Assembly (NCBI RefSeq): GCF_009765215.1
Contig: NZ_VLNV01000002.1
Location: forward strand, 1 to 64,000
Direction of reading: 5' to 3'
DNA from: Lysobacter prati
GTDB taxonomy: Bacteria > Pseudomonadota > Gammaproteobacteria > Xanthomonadales > Xanthomonadaceae
DNA length: 64,000 nucleotides
Positions 31,830 through 47,080 of the stretch are shown piece after piece; the first letter of the stretch is position 1; each line of letters begins with the position of its first letter. The position numbers were made by a program, and so were the translations under genes. The notes beneath the pieces were generated by a model that was given only the letters and a program-made list of their open reading frames with translations, did no database searches and was not told the DNA's origin.

Positions 31830-31841
31830 TGAAAGGCTTCG

Positions 31842-32663
31842 TTACTTCTTCGGCAGATACAGCAGCGGATCGACCGGCTTGCCGTTGTAACGAACCTCGA
31901 AGTGCAGCATCTCGCGCGGCGCACCACTGCGGCCCATCTCCGCGATCTGCTGGCCGGCCTTCACCAGCTGACCTTCGTTGACCAGGCGATTGCGGTTGTG
32001 GCCATAGGCCGACAGCCACTGCTCGTTGTGCTTGATGATGATCAGCTCGCCGTAACCGACGAGACCCGAACCCGAGTACACCACCACTCCGTCGGCGGCC
32101 GCACGTACCGGCGCACCGCTGCTGCCAGCGATATCGATGCCCTGCTTGGTCGGCTCGCCCGCGACGTAGCGGCCGATCAGCTGGCCATCGGCTGGCCAGC
32201 GCCAGTTGAAACCGCTGGCGACCGGTGCCGCCTGCGGCGCGGGCGCAGGTGCGGTGGCAGCCGGCGGACGCGGCGTGGACACAGGCGGTTTGGTGCCAGT
32301 CACCGGCCGCGTCGCAACGGTGCCGCCGCCCGTGCTCGTGGTCGCGGAGCCGCCTTGCGACGGATACAGACGCAGACGCTGACCCGGGTAGATCGTGTAA
32401 GGCGCCGGAATGCCATTCCATGCGGCCAGGTCGACTGCGCGGATGCCATTGCTGGAGGCCACGCGATACATCGTGTCGCCGCGTTGTACCACTGCGGTCT
32501 TGCCGTACCTGGGTACCGATGGCTTGACCGTGGTCGTGCCGCCGCCGGGCGTGCGGGTCACCTTGGTGCTGGCGCATCCGGCCAGCGCGGCCACGACCAG
32601 CGCCGCCACCAGGAGCTGGCGCGGTGCGGCGGACATTCGTGCTCGTGTCGTGCGTGCGCTCAT
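31842..32663 (-). CDS. nlpD: NlpD-like lipoprotein: LysM plus degenerate LytM (M23) domain
   Basis: 273 residues. Lipobox LAGC with C30; LysM domain about 56-100 (VVQRGDTMYRVASSNGI ... IYPGQRLRLYP); Pro/Thr-rich linker; C-terminal M23 fold about 165-268. Zinc ligands of active M23 enzymes are missing: KQGIDIAG lacks the first His and EMLHFEVRY keeps only one His of HxH. As in E. coli NlpD it should therefore activate a cell-wall amidase during daughter-cell separation rather than cut peptidoglycan. ATG overlaps the stop of the upstream gene (ATGA). Outer membrane, inner face. Confidence 0.9.
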   Translation of the reverse strand: MSARTTRARMSAAPRQLLVAALVVAALAGCASTKVTRTPGGGTTTVKPSVPRYGKTAVVQRGDTMYRVASSNGIRAVDLAAWNGIPAPYTIYPGQRLRLYPSQGGSATTSTGGGTVATRPVTGTKPPVSTPRPPAATAPAPAPQAAPVASGFNWRWPADGQLIGRYVAGEPTKQGIDIAGSSGAPVRAAADGVVVYSGSGLVGYGELIIIKHNEQWLSAYGHNRNRLVNEGQLVKAGQQIAEMGRSGAPREMLHFEVRYNGKPVDPLLYLPKK

Positions 32664-33277
32664 CCTGCGAACTGTGCCTTCCAGATCAGCCATGCCAGTG
32701 CCGCCAGCAACAGGACCGAAGCGGCCCAGCCGATCGGCTCGATGTAACGGCGCAGCGCCGCTTCCGCGCGCTCGCCGCCGAGGCGGATTGCCAGGGCAAT
32801 CAGGTACACGCGCTTGCCGCGGCCAATGAACATGCTGGCCATGAACGGCAGTACCGGTACACCGACGATGCCCGACGCCCAGGTGAATATCTTCAGCGGA
32901 ATTGGCGTGAACCCGGCCAGAACCAGCAGCCAGAACGCTTTCCAGGGGGAGTTCGCGGCGATCTCGCGCAACTGCGTGACCTGCGCGTCGATGCGGTCGA
33001 TCCAGCCCAGCGATGTCAGCAGCGGCTTGACCAGTTCGTAGGCGAAGTGTCCCAGCGCGTAGCCCAGCAGTGCGCCGACCATCGAACCGGCCAGGCTCAG
33101 CGTGGCGAACCAGAACGCGCGGCGGCGATCGGCCAGGCACATCGGCGCCAGCATCACTTCCGGCGGCACCGGGAACACCACTGCCTCGGCAAAACTCAGG
33201 CCGGTCAGCAGGGCGGGGGCATGGCGATGACGCGCCCAGGAGATGGTGCGCTCGTACAACGGTCCAAATATCTTCAA
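32660..33277 (-). CDS. yqaA: YqaA-family (DedA/VTT-like) membrane protein
   Basis: 205 residues with four to five hydrophobic segments and the SNARE-associated/VTT signatures: FAEAVVFPVPPEVMLAP near the N-terminus, GSMVGALLGYALGHFAYE, and FTPIPLKIFTWASGIVGV. DedA relatives move lipids across the inner membrane, but YqaA itself is uncharacterised. It sits between pcm and nlpD in a coupled run; its stop overlaps the nlpD start. Confidence 0.88.
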   Translation of the reverse strand: MKIFGPLYERTISWARHRHAPALLTGLSFAEAVVFPVPPEVMLAPMCLADRRRAFWFATLSLAGSMVGALLGYALGHFAYELVKPLLTSLGWIDRIDAQVTQLREIAANSPWKAFWLLVLAGFTPIPLKIFTWASGIVGVPVLPFMASMFIGRGKRVYLIALAIRLGGERAEAALRRYIEPIGWAASVLLLAALAWLIWKAQFAG

Positions 33278-33323
33278 CGCCAGTCCTTCCAGAATGTCAC
33301 TGCGGTGTCGGTCCCTGCGGTGT

Positions 33324-34001
33324 TCAATCGATCATCCCTGACAGCAGCGGCACGAATACGACCGGAGCCAGCGTGTGTTGGGTGACGACGCCATCGGCGT
33401 CCTTGTGCAGCTTCAGCAGCGATTGCGACGACGCGCCGCCTACCGGCGCGATCAGCGTGCCGCCCGGAGCCAGCTGCGCGGTCAATGATTCGACCAGCGC
33501 CGGCGCGGCCGCGGTGACGATGATCGAATCGAACGGGCCATTCTCGGACCAGCCGATGCGACCGTCGTCGTGCTTGCTGCGGATGTTCATGCCGAGCTGG
33601 CGGAAACGCTTGCGCGCGGTGCGCAGCAGCTCGCCAATGCGCTCCACGGTGTGCACTTCCAGCCCCAGTGCGGCCAGCACGGCCGCCTGGTAGCCCGAGC
33701 CGGTGCCGATCTCCAGCACTTTCTTCGGTTCGGCCTCGAGCACGGCCTCGGTCATCTTCGCCACCACCCACGGCTGCGAGATGGTCTGGCCGTGGCCGAT
33801 CGGCAACGCCGTGTCCTCGTAGGCGCGGGTGGCCAGCGCTTCGTCGACGAACAGGTGGCGCGGCACGGTGCGGATCGCGTTGAGCACGCGCTCGTCGCGG
33901 ATGCCGTTCTCGCGCAGGCGGTCGACCAGACGGTCACGGACGCGCTGCGAGGTCATGCCCGAACCGATGGCTTCGGGCTGCAGGCGCATGCGCAGCGTCA
34001 T
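33324..34001 (-). CDS. pcm: Protein-L-isoaspartate O-methyltransferase
   Basis: 225 residues. It repairs isomerised aspartate and asparagine residues in aged proteins using SAM. Family blocks: [36 protein letters not shown], motif [19 protein letters not shown], then [15 protein letters not shown] overlaps the surE stop (ATGA), so it is translationally coupled to surE, the usual pairing. Confidence 0.95.
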   Translation of the reverse strand: MTLRMRLQPEAIGSGMTSQRVRDRLVDRLRENGIRDERVLNAIRTVPRHLFVDEALATRAYEDTALPIGHGQTISQPWVVAKMTEAVLEAEPKKVLEIGTGSGYQAAVLAALGLEVHTVERIGELLRTARKRFRQLGMNIRSKHDDGRIGWSENGPFDSIIVTAAAPALVESLTAQLAPGGTLIAPVGGASSQSLLKLHKDADGVVTQHTLAPVVFVPLLSGMID

Positions 34002-34804
34002 GCGCTGTGCTCCGAATGTTGACGGACTGCACCGCGATCGAGCGATACCGCCAGCCCATCCACCCAGCTCGCGACCTGGTCCAGCGCCTGGTAGCGGGTC
34101 AGGTCGACATGGATCGGCGTGATCGAGATGTTGCCGGTGCGCAGCGCATGGAAGTCGGTGCCGGGGCCGGCATCCTGTTCCTGGCCGGCCGCCCCGATCC
34201 ACCACCACTCGCGGCCGCGCGGATCGTGCTGCGGAATGCACGCCTCGGCGCGATGGCGATTGCCCAGGCGGGTGACCTCGAAGCCACGGACCTCGTCCCA
34301 GGGCAGGTCGGGGACATTGACGTTGAGAATGGTGTCGGCCGGCAGCGGATCCGAGCGCAGGCGGGCGATGATCTCGACCGCCGCGCGCGCCGCGGTTTCG
34401 TAATGGCGACCGGTGTGGTCGACCGTCTGCAGCGACATCGCCACGGCCGGCAGTCCGAGGAAGCGCCCTTCCATGGCCGCGGCGACCGTGCCGGAATAGA
34501 TCACGTCGTCGCCCAGGTTGGCGGTGTTGTTGATGCCCGACACGACGATGTCCGGCTCGACCTCGAGCATGCCGGTGATGGCCACATGGACGCAGTCGGT
34601 GGGGGTGCCGTAGACGCGCCAGGTGGAGTCGTCCAGCCGCTGGACGCGCACGGGCGCATCCAGGGTCAGCGAATTGCTGGCGCCGGAGCGGTCCCGGTCG
34701 GGGGCGACCACCAGCACCTCATGGCCGGCGGCGCGCAGGCCCTCGGCGAGGACGCGGATACCGGGGGCGTCGACGCCGTCGTCGTTGCTGACCAGAACTC
34801 GCAT
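33998..34804 (-). CDS. surE: 5'/3'-nucleotidase SurE
   Basis: 268 residues. Metal-dependent phosphatase acting on nucleoside monophosphates. Metal site D8-D9 ([10 protein letters not shown]), then [42 protein letters not shown] split as [12 protein letters not shown] and [17 protein letters not shown] is chosen as the start with GGGAG upstream; the longer frame to 34915 has no family match. Upstream of pcm. Confidence 0.96.
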   Translation of the reverse strand: MRVLVSNDDGVDAPGIRVLAEGLRAAGHEVLVVAPDRDRSGASNSLTLDAPVRVQRLDDSTWRVYGTPTDCVHVAITGMLEVEPDIVVSGINNTANLGDDVIYSGTVAAAMEGRFLGLPAVAMSLQTVDHTGRHYETAARAAVEIIARLRSDPLPADTILNVNVPDLPWDEVRGFEVTRLGNRHRAEACIPQHDPRGREWWWIGAAGQEQDAGPGTDFHALRTGNISITPIHVDLTRYQALDQVASWVDGLAVSLDRGAVRQHSEHSA

Positions 34805-34973
34805 GAACTCCCTTGATCGAACCTTGGAACGTGGGCTTGTGACGGGTCCGGGCGCTTGCTGCATGCGCATGCCGGACCGTGCGGCACCCATGATAGCCGA
34901 TGGGGATTGCCTCACCCTTGCTGCTCCCGGCCAACCCCTGCCCGCCTCGCGGAGGAGCCCCTAGACTGTCGCC

Positions 34974-35537
34974 ATGGCCGACGATCCCGAAGACGACGAC
35001 GCCGAGCTGTTCCGCGCCGCAATCGGTCCGGTCAGGCGGCTGCCCGACACCACACCGCCACCGGCGACGCCCAAGCCGCGGCCGCGGGCGCGCATGGCCG
35101 AGCGCGACGAAGCCCAGGCGCGCGAGCAATTCCGCCATGCCCTGGACGAAAGCCTGCTCGATGCCGGTGACGCGCTGTCCTACCGCCGCGACGAGATCTC
35201 GCCACGGCTCCTGCAGAAGCTCAAGCGCGGCGAGATCTCGGTACAGGAGGAACTCGACCTGCACGGCGCCGACACGCGCGAGGCCGAGCTGCTGCTACGC
35301 GCATTCCTGCACGACGCCCGCCTGCACGGCGTGGGTTGCGTGCGCGTGGTCCACGGCAAGGGATTGCACGGCGCCGCCACGATCGCGAGCAGCGGCATGC
35401 CGGTGCTGAAGAACCTGGTCGACCGCATGCTTCGACAGCGCGCGGACGTCCTCGCATTCCACTCCGCACCGCCCGCTCAGGGCGGCACCGGAGCGGTGCT
35501 GGTACTGCTTGCGCCCCGTCGCCTGCGCTCAACCTGA
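34974..35537 (+). CDS. Smr-domain protein (SmrA/SmrB-like)
   Basis: 187 residues. Charged N-terminal half (MADDPEDDDAELFRAAIGPV), then an Smr domain (about 85-180) with the two signatures DLHG and HGKG (RVVHGKGLHGAATI, GMPVLKNLVDRML). Smr domains are endonuclease-like; E. coli SmrB cuts mRNA at collided ribosomes. Divergent from surE with a 169-base gap. Confidence 0.9.
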   Translation: MADDPEDDDAELFRAAIGPVRRLPDTTPPPATPKPRPRARMAERDEAQAREQFRHALDESLLDAGDALSYRRDEISPRLLQKLKRGEISVQEELDLHGADTREAELLLRAFLHDARLHGVGCVRVVHGKGLHGAATIASSGMPVLKNLVDRMLRQRADVLAFHSAPPAQGGTGAVLVLLAPRRLRST

Positions 35538-35568
35538 GCCCGGTCGCCGGGACGCGAGACAGTGATGT

Positions 35569-35811
35569 CTACTTCGGCTGACTGCTTGCCTGGGCGACCT
35601 GGTCGGCCGTCTTGCGCGGCGTATTGACCCAGACCACCTCGATACCGCGACGGCGGGCAACACGTTCGACGTAGGCGATGTAGGCCTCGTCATCGTCCAT
35701 GATCGACGGAGCCTTCGGCTCGGGAACATAAGCGGTCTTGCTCTGCATGCCGGCGCAGGCCGACAGGCCAACGACCGACACCAACACAGCCATGCGTAAC
35801 GATGCGTTCAT
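35569..35811 (-). CDS. Small lipoprotein of unknown function
   Basis: 80 residues with a lipobox at LSAC (C19, MNASLRMAVLVSVVGLSACA). The mature part holds a conserved-looking helix MDDDEAYIAYVERVARRRGI and VVWVNTPRKTADQ. GGAG lies 8 bases before the ATG. It is convergent with the Smr gene and downstream of nothing on its strand (truD stops at 35962 on the same strand, 150 bases upstream). No function assigned. Confidence 0.75.
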   Translation of the reverse strand: MNASLRMAVLVSVVGLSACAGMQSKTAYVPEPKAPSIMDDDEAYIAYVERVARRRGIEVVWVNTPRKTADQVAQASSQPK

Positions 35812-35961
35812 GACGACATCTCCATGACGTGATCGCCGCACCCCGCGGGTACGACGGTCCAAGGCGAATAAAACACCTTGTACGATTTCGGCTTATACGC
35901 CGGCGCTTGAGGGGCACCAGTGCCAGCAGATGCTTTCCGACGAACGGTCGGAATTACGCGT

Positions 35962-37014
35962 TCAGGCGCTGCGGCCGAGCGCGCGCACGTCGCCCAGTTC
36001 GGCCAGCACTACCGTGGCGTAGGTACCCGGTGGAAGCCCGAAGGCCAACTGGAGTACATCGCCATCGAGCCACTCCCACGCCAGGTCGGTGGGTTTCAAG
36101 CGCAGCGCCCGGCGCTCTTGTTTGAGCCCTTCGGCCTCCAGGCCGGCGCGCAGCGCAGCGGCGTCTTCGCCCGACAGTGCGGCCAGTTCCAATTCCGCCG
36201 CCGCATCCTGGCTGCGCAGTTCGCCTTTACCCCACAACGCGCCGCTGGGATGGATGTCGAACGCGGCCAGACGCTGCGCGAGTTCGTCGCTGAATGGCTC
36301 CGGGCCGAACACGCTGCGGCTGCCATCGAGCAGCCACACCTCGCCATCCAGCGCCTGGTCCCAGTTGCCGGACTCGACGCGCGAGGCAAGCACGCGATTG
36401 AACAGTTCCGAACGTGCCGCCGAAAGCAACAGCGTGCGTTGTTCGCGGCGCACGCGGCGGCCGGCGAACATCGCCATGGCGTTGGCGACGTTGTCGCCAT
36501 CGCGGCCGAAACGTTGCTCGCCGAAGTAGTTGGGCACGCCGCGCCCGGCAATGGCCTGCAGGCGCGATTCGATCGCCTCGCGCTCGCCGGTCACGTCGCG
36601 CAGGACCAGCACGAAACGGTTGCCGGCCAGCGCGCCGCGCGGCAGCTTGCGGGCATGCCAGGTGTGCTCGAGCACGCGCAGGTGCTCGTTGTCGCCGCTG
36701 GTTTCCAGAGTCGCCAGGTCCGGTGCCACGCGCTTGGGCAGGTGGACACTGAAACGCTGTCGGGTGACGGCGTTGCGGTCCTTGAGGCCGGCGTAGCCGA
36801 TCGCGACTTCGCCGACACCGGCCCATTCGGCGATGCGGCGGGCGGCAAAGGCGGTGTTCATGCCGCGCTTCTCGACGGTCAGCAGCAGGTGCTCGCCGCT
36901 GCCGCTGGGCTCGAAGCCCGGCAGCTCCTCGACCAGGAAGTCCTCGGGCGTGGTGCGCATGTTGGCGCTGAGCACGGATGGCCCGTGCGCACGCGGCAGC
37001 GTCGGCTCCTGCAT
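35962..37014 (-). CDS. truD: tRNA pseudouridine(13) synthase
   Basis: 350 residues. Catalytic D79 lies in [20 protein letters not shown]; the N-terminal [19 protein letters not shown] and the [19 protein letters not shown] block are family signatures, with the TRUD insertion domain about 150-310. It converts U13 to pseudouridine in tRNA-Glu. The start at MQEPTLPRA is 2 bases after the ispF stop, as in many gammaproteobacteria. Confidence 0.95.
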   Translation of the reverse strand: MQEPTLPRAHGPSVLSANMRTTPEDFLVEELPGFEPSGSGEHLLLTVEKRGMNTAFAARRIAEWAGVGEVAIGYAGLKDRNAVTRQRFSVHLPKRVAPDLATLETSGDNEHLRVLEHTWHARKLPRGALAGNRFVLVLRDVTGEREAIESRLQAIAGRGVPNYFGEQRFGRDGDNVANAMAMFAGRRVRREQRTLLLSAARSELFNRVLASRVESGNWDQALDGEVWLLDGSRSVFGPEPFSDELAQRLAAFDIHPSGALWGKGELRSQDAAAELELAALSGEDAAALRAGLEAEGLKQERRALRLKPTDLAWEWLDGDVLQLAFGLPPGTYATVVLAELGDVRALGRSA

Positions 37015-37016
37015 GC

Positions 37017-37496
37017 TCACGCGCGCACCAGCAGACAGACGGCCATCGCCGCGATGCCTTCGCCGCGGCCGGTGAAGCCGAGCTTCTCGGTGGTCGTTGC
37101 CTTGATGCTGACCGCGTCCACCTCCAAACCCAGATCGCCTGCCAGCAGCTGTCGCATCGCAGCCGCATGCGGGCCGACCTTGGGGCGTTCGCAGATCACG
37201 GTGATGTCGGCATTGCCGAGTTGCCAGCCGCGCTCGCCGATGAGGGCCTGGCAATGGCGCAGGAAGGCGCGACTGTCGGCGCCCTTCCACTGCGGATCGC
37301 TCGGCGGGAAGTGCTGGCCGATGTCGCCCAGCGCCAGTGCACCGAGCATCGCGTCGCACAGCGCGTGGATGACCACGTCGCCATCGGAGTGGGCGACGAT
37401 GCCGCGCTCATGCGGCACGCGCACGCCACCGAGCATGACGTGGTCGCCGTAGCCGAAGGCGTGGACGTCGAAACCCTGGCCGATGCGGATGTTCAT
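37017..37496 (-). CDS. ispF: 2-C-methyl-D-erythritol 2,4-cyclodiphosphate synthase
   Basis: 159 residues, MEP isoprenoid pathway. Zinc ligands D10, H12 ([10 protein letters not shown]) and H44 ([14 protein letters not shown]), and the CDP-binding [16 protein letters not shown] block near the C-terminus. Makes a trimer. Encoded between ispD and truD, with 36 and 2 base gaps, so clearly one operon. Confidence 0.97.
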   Translation of the reverse strand: MNIRIGQGFDVHAFGYGDHVMLGGVRVPHERGIVAHSDGDVVIHALCDAMLGALALGDIGQHFPPSDPQWKGADSRAFLRHCQALIGERGWQLGNADITVICERPKVGPHAAAMRQLLAGDLGLEVDAVSIKATTTEKLGFTGRGEGIAAMAVCLLVRA

Positions 37497-37532
37497 GTCT
37501 TCTTTTCTGCCTTGGGCTGAGGGCTGTCGCCC

Positions 37533-38219
37533 TCAGCCGCGATTGGAAATCAGGTATCGCGCCAACGCCAGGTCCGCCGGCGTCGTCACCTTGAGGTTGT
37601 CCTCGCGGCCTTCGACCAGCGCCGGATGGGCGCCCATGCGCTCCATCGCCATCGCCTCGTCGGTGACGACGATGCCCTGCGCTTGCGCCTGCTCCAACGC
37701 GGCGGTCAAGGCGCCGCGACGGAATGCCTGCGGCGTGAACGCACGCCACAAGCGCTCGCGCGGTTCGGTCGCGGCGATGTGCGCGGCGGCGTCGGCACGC
37801 TTGAGTGTGTCGCGGACCGGAGCGCCCAGGATGGCGCCGTCGGCATGGGCACTGGCTGCTGCGATCAGGCGATCGAGGTCTTCGGTGCGCAGGTTCGGCC
37901 GTGCCGCATCGTGCACCAGCACCAGCGTGTCACTGCTTATTTCTTCTGGAAGCGCCTGCAATGCCGCCAGCACCGAATCGGCGCGCTCGCCGCCGCCGAC
38001 GCAGCGCAGCACCGGCTTGCCGTGCAGGTTGGCCCAGCCGGGCCACAGGGCGTCGTTCTTCGACAACGCGACCATGGCACCGGCAATGCGCGGGTGCGAG
38101 AGCAGCGCATCGAGCGCGTGTGCGATCAGGGGACGGCCGGCGATTTCGAGGTACTGCTTGGGCGTCTCGCCACCAAAGCGCGAGCCACGGCCTGCTGCGG
38201 GAATTACGGCCCAGATCAC
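37533..38219 (-). CDS. ispD: 2-C-methyl-D-erythritol 4-phosphate cytidylyltransferase
   Basis: 228 residues, MEP pathway step 3. CTP-binding loop WAVIPAAGRGSRFGGETPKQ, VLVHDAARPNL, APVRDTLKRAD and VTDEAMAMERMG. No ATG is available; GTG 38219 (GTG-ATC-TGG) gives an N-terminus like Xanthomonas IspD and does not overlap ftsB, while GTG 38246 would add nine residues and overlap ftsB. I prefer 38219 with moderate certainty. Coupled to ftsB upstream. Confidence 0.93.
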   Translation of the reverse strand: MIWAVIPAAGRGSRFGGETPKQYLEIAGRPLIAHALDALLSHPRIAGAMVALSKNDALWPGWANLHGKPVLRCVGGGERADSVLAALQALPEEISSDTLVLVHDAARPNLRTEDLDRLIAAASAHADGAILGAPVRDTLKRADAAAHIAATEPRERLWRAFTPQAFRRGALTAALEQAQAQGIVVTDEAMAMERMGAHPALVEGREDNLKVTTPADLALARYLISNRG

Positions 38220-38223
38220 TTGG

Positions 38224-38553
38224 TCACTCGGTTTTCGGCTCGGCACTTTCTTCCGGCGCCGGCGCCGCGCCTTCCGGCTCGACCACGCGGTAGAAGGTTT
38301 CGCCCGGCTTGATCATGCCCAGCTCGCTGCGCGCGCGCTCCTCGACCGCCGCCTCGCCGGACTTGAGGTCCTCGACTTCGGCGGCGAGGGCGTCGTTGCG
38401 CTGCTGCATGCCCTGGTTCTCGTGCGACTGCTGCTGCACCTGCTGCTGCAGGCGGGCGACCGAGCGACTGCCGCCCTCGCCCACCCACAGCCGGTACTGC
38501 AGGAACACCAGCAACCCGGCCAGTGCCAGCAGCAGCAGTCGCAAGCCGCGCAT
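38224..38553 (-). CDS. ftsB: Cell division protein FtsB
   Basis: 109 residues: N-terminal membrane helix (LRLLLLALAGLLVFLQYRLW), then a coiled coil rich in Gln/Glu (VARLQQQVQQQSHENQGMQQ, ALAAEVEDLKSG), then RARSELGMIKPGETFYRVVE, the FtsL/FtsQ contact region. The C-terminal tail is acidic. Component of the FtsQBL divisome subcomplex. Starts 17 bases after eno, the standard eno-ftsB-ispD order. Confidence 0.95.
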   Translation of the reverse strand: MRGLRLLLLALAGLLVFLQYRLWVGEGGSRSVARLQQQVQQQSHENQGMQQRNDALAAEVEDLKSGEAAVEERARSELGMIKPGETFYRVVEPEGAAPAPEESAEPKTE

Positions 38554-38570
38554 GCGCCGGGGCTCCTGGC

Positions 38571-40838
<2,268 letters not shown>

Positions 40839-40894
40839 GCATCACTCCTGGTTGCCGTCATCGCGCGAACGACGGTCAGAGACAACGTCAAGGT

Positions 40895-40920
40895 GGGTCC
40901 CGGCGTTCGCCGGGACGACG
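40895..40920. repeat. REP-like palindrome between kdsA and pyrG
   Basis: GGGTCCCGGCGTTCGCCGGG-ACGACG lies inside the 103-base gap of the pyrG-kdsA operon, so it should be part of the transcript and may protect or punctuate it. Confidence 0.75.
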
Positions 40921-40941
40921 TGGCTGCTGCGAGCGCAGCTT

Positions 40942-42684
<1,743 letters not shown>

Positions 42685-42715
42685 TCAGATGCGCTGCGCG
42701 CACCCGGAAACAGCG

Positions 42716-42737
42716 ACGCCCCGGCATGCCGGGGCGT
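42716..42737. terminator. GC hairpin downstream of the 84-residue gene
   Basis: ACGCCCCGGCATGCCGGGGCGT, a perfect palindrome 31 bases past the stop at 42768. On the minus strand it is followed only by CGCTGTTTCC, so intrinsic termination would be weak. Confidence 0.5.
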
Positions 42738-42767
42738 CGCGGGTCAAACCTTTCTGAGCCAGAAGAC

Positions 42768-43022
42768 TCAGCGGTCGTCCTCTTCCTCGGGTTCGACCTC
42801 GGGGCGGGACTTGGACTTGTCGTTCTTGCCCTTGTTGCTGTCGCTCTGGGCCTTGCCGGCCTTGTCGGCCTTGCCGGACTGCGCTGCATCGGCCTTCTGG
42901 GCCTGCGCGGCCTGTTCCTTGGCCTTGGCATCGGCCTGGGCGTCCTGCTGCTGCGCAAACGCCAGCGGCGACGCCAGCATCGCGGCAATCAGGCTCGGGA
43001 GCAGTAGCTTGCGGGTATTCAT
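42768..43022 (-). CDS. Small exported low-complexity charged protein
   Basis: 84 residues. Signal peptide MNTRKLLLPSLIAAMLASPLAFA, then a mature part made almost only of Ala, Gln, Lys, Asp, Ser and Glu (KAKEQAAQAQKADAAQSGKA, EVEPEEEDDR). Very strong AGGAGGT ribosome site. Likely a disordered or helical periplasmic protein; no family recognised. Divergent from parE across 279 bases, upstream of which I see no other feature. Confidence 0.75.
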   Translation of the reverse strand: MNTRKLLLPSLIAAMLASPLAFAQQQDAQADAKAKEQAAQAQKADAAQSGKADKAGKAQSDSNKGKNDKSKSRPEVEPEEEDDR

Positions 43023-43295
43023 GCGTAAGACCTCCTGGGAAACAATAGCGACAGCGCCATCCATATTGCATAACGCGTCACGGGACGCGCGGTTGACGAC
43101 GGGGCGACCCTAGCGGCGCCATGCATAGCCGGGACTGAACGGCTCGCGCGAAGTGGCTCCGGCGGGGTCGCCGTGCCAGCCCAAGATGAGGCCGGAACCC
43201 TGACGCTTCAAGGGCGCACCCCGTGCGCCGGACGGCGCGGTTGAATTTCCGTCGCTACGCGCAGACCATCCCCGCTCCTGTCCCCGCTGTCGTAG

Positions 43296-45209
<1,914 letters not shown>

Positions 45210-45232
45210 CGCCCGACCATTTATGAAAGCGG

Positions 45233-45283
45233 GCGGTGCGCGAGAGCGCCCCGCGCGCAATACCCGCCTGGACACGTGTCCAG
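45233..45283. other. Hairpin and 16-bp palindrome upstream of lipoprotein copy 1
   Basis: GCGGTGCGC-GAGA-GCGCCCCGC (45233-45254, one mismatch) is followed by the perfect palindrome CTGGACACGTGTCCAG (45268-45283), 45 bases before the ATG. The second copy has both: 47103-47124 (perfect stem) and CTGGACACGTGGCCAG at 47138-47153. The palindrome could be an operator; the hairpin could be the parE transcript end. Confidence 0.45.
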
Positions 45284-45327
45284 TCGGAACAGGGGAAGTT
45301 GCACAAAGCTCTGGGGAGAGGCTTGTG

Positions 45328-46974
45328 ATGACGAAGCAGCACGTGGTGGCGGCGCTTTGCGCCGCTGTGTTCCTTGCCGCCTGTGGTGGCGGTGGTGGTG
45401 GCGGCGGCAAGAGCGGATCGGGTGCGCCCGCTCCCGCAGCGCCGGCTCCGGCGGCGGCGGTGACGGTCGCGATAAGTTCGCCGCCGGTGTCGCAGAACAT
45501 CGATTACGGCGATGACTTCAGCACGTCGCTGGACGGGACGTGGAGCGGCAGCAACCTGGGGGCCGCCGCCGTATACCTGCAGGTCACCGACAGCGGCAGC
45601 ACGTTCGCGATGCCGCCCGTGCAGGCCGCACCGGCGAACAATGCGTTCCACTATGCGCTCAACGCGATCACCAACGTCGAGGCCGGCGATCGCACCGGCA
45701 CGCTGACGGTCCGCGCGTGCAAGGACCAGGCATGCACGCAGCTCTATTCCAACGCCGCCGCGAGCGTCACGTATCGGCTGTCGGTCGGCGCAGTGGGCGA
45801 ATGGGAGACCTTGCAGCGCGATGCCACCCACAATGGCTATGTGCCGATCCGATTGGATCCGGCACGCTTCGCCAAGGCGTGGGAATGGAACTTTCCACGC
45901 GAGGCCGCGGCTGCCGACGCCTTCGTGCTGAGGCCTGCAACTGGTCCGGGCGCTGTGTATGTCGTCGGTGGCAACATCGCAGCCGACGACAGCAGCTACG
46001 GCTTATCGGCATTCTCGCTGGACGAGAACACGGGCAGCGTGAAATGGGCCTCGCGACTGGCCGAGAACACTGTGGCGGCGCCCGCCGCTGCGGGCGGACT
46101 GATCTACATCCCGACCCCCTTCACCAGCTCGCACCTGACCGCGCTTGACGCGAGCAACGGCAACGTGAGGTTCCGTTACACGCAGACGGTGTTGCCGTCG
46201 TCACAGTTCCTGGCTCCGACACTTTTCGGAGGAACGGCTTACTTCATCGCCGGAACCAATGGCAACGAGATCCACGCCGCCAACGCACTGACGGGCGCGC
46301 AGCGGTGGGCGCGTCCACGCGTTGGCAGCGTGCCCACCACGCCTGCAGTGGACCAGAACTTCCTGTATTACTTCGGCGGCCACGCGTTGAACATCATGGA
46401 TCGCCTCACCGGCGACACGGTTGCCTCGCTGCCGGATCCGTCGTCGGCCAGTCCCGAACAGGCCACCACCACGGTCCCGGTACTGGGGTCGCATGGCAAT
46501 GTGATCGTGAACTCCTACAACTCGACGGGCTCAGGCTCGTACCGGCTCACGAGCTTCAACGTGGCCTCCCGACAGTTGGAATGGGCCACGCAGAACTCCT
46601 ATCGCACGCTTTTTGCGGCGGCTCCGGGTGTGATCTATGCAATGCGCCGCGGCGGGACGACGGTGCCGGTCATGGATGCAATCGATGAAGCCACGGGGAA
46701 AGTCGTCGGCACCTGGAGCCCACCGTCCGCAGACGGACAGGGATACTCCGCAAACAACATCATCGCCACCCGGAACCTAGTCTTCGTGAGCACAACCACG
46801 TTCTCGGGAACGGATCCTGGTTTCGTGTACGCGATCGATCGGGCCACCATGCAGACCGTGTGGAGTCACCCGGAAGGCGGCTACTGCGTGATCTCGGCGA
46901 ACCGCACTTTGTACCTGATCGCCGGGGATCCTTCGGTTCCGTCCGAGCGGATCGTCGCCTTCAAGCTGCGCTGA
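45328..46974 (+). CDS. PQQ-like beta-propeller lipoprotein, copy 1
   Basis: 548 residues. Lipobox LAAC (C19) then a run of glycines. N-terminal domain about 45-160 (VTVAISSPPVSQNIDYGDDF, RTGTLTVRACKDQACTQLYS) resembling an Ig-like fold, then repeats typical of PQQ/WD-like propellers about 170-548 (SAFSLDENTGSVKWASRL, IHAANALTGAQRWARP, LNIMDRLTGDTVASL, YAIDRATMQTVW). No catalytic residues are evident. Probably an outer-membrane surface or periplasmic binding or assembly protein; not obviously BamB because of the N-domain. ATG 45328 with GGGGAGAGG. Confidence 0.8.
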   Translation: MTKQHVVAALCAAVFLAACGGGGGGGGKSGSGAPAPAAPAPAAAVTVAISSPPVSQNIDYGDDFSTSLDGTWSGSNLGAAAVYLQVTDSGSTFAMPPVQAAPANNAFHYALNAITNVEAGDRTGTLTVRACKDQACTQLYSNAAASVTYRLSVGAVGEWETLQRDATHNGYVPIRLDPARFAKAWEWNFPREAAAADAFVLRPATGPGAVYVVGGNIAADDSSYGLSAFSLDENTGSVKWASRLAENTVAAPAAAGGLIYIPTPFTSSHLTALDASNGNVRFRYTQTVLPSSQFLAPTLFGGTAYFIAGTNGNEIHAANALTGAQRWARPRVGSVPTTPAVDQNFLYYFGGHALNIMDRLTGDTVASLPDPSSASPEQATTTVPVLGSHGNVIVNSYNSTGSGSYRLTSFNVASRQLEWATQNSYRTLFAAAPGVIYAMRRGGTTVPVMDAIDEATGKVVGTWSPPSADGQGYSANNIIATRNLVFVSTTTFSGTDPGFVYAIDRATMQTVWSHPEGGYCVISANRTLYLIAGDPSVPSERIVAFKLR

Positions 46975-47036
46975 GCCTCATGGCACCGCCCGCAAGCCGG
47001 GCGGTGCGGGCCCACAGGCGGCTGCAGGCGCGGCCG

Positions 47037-47080
47037 AGTGGCTGGAGACCAAGGGCGACCTGGCGACGCTGGAGGTTTGA
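47037..47080 (+). pseudogene. Fossil of the parE 3' end
   Basis: AGTGGCTGGAGACCAAGGGC-GACCTGGCGACGCTGGAGGT-TTGA matches the last 44 bases of parE (45166-45209), encoding the same [13 protein letters not shown]-stop with only silent third-base changes. It has no start of its own. It marks the left end of the duplicated segment. Confidence 0.9.

Noticed and set aside
46984-47006. Strong intrinsic terminator after lipoprotein copy 1
   Set aside because: The hairpin is solid but no T-run follows, so I report it only as a hairpin of the duplicated unit.
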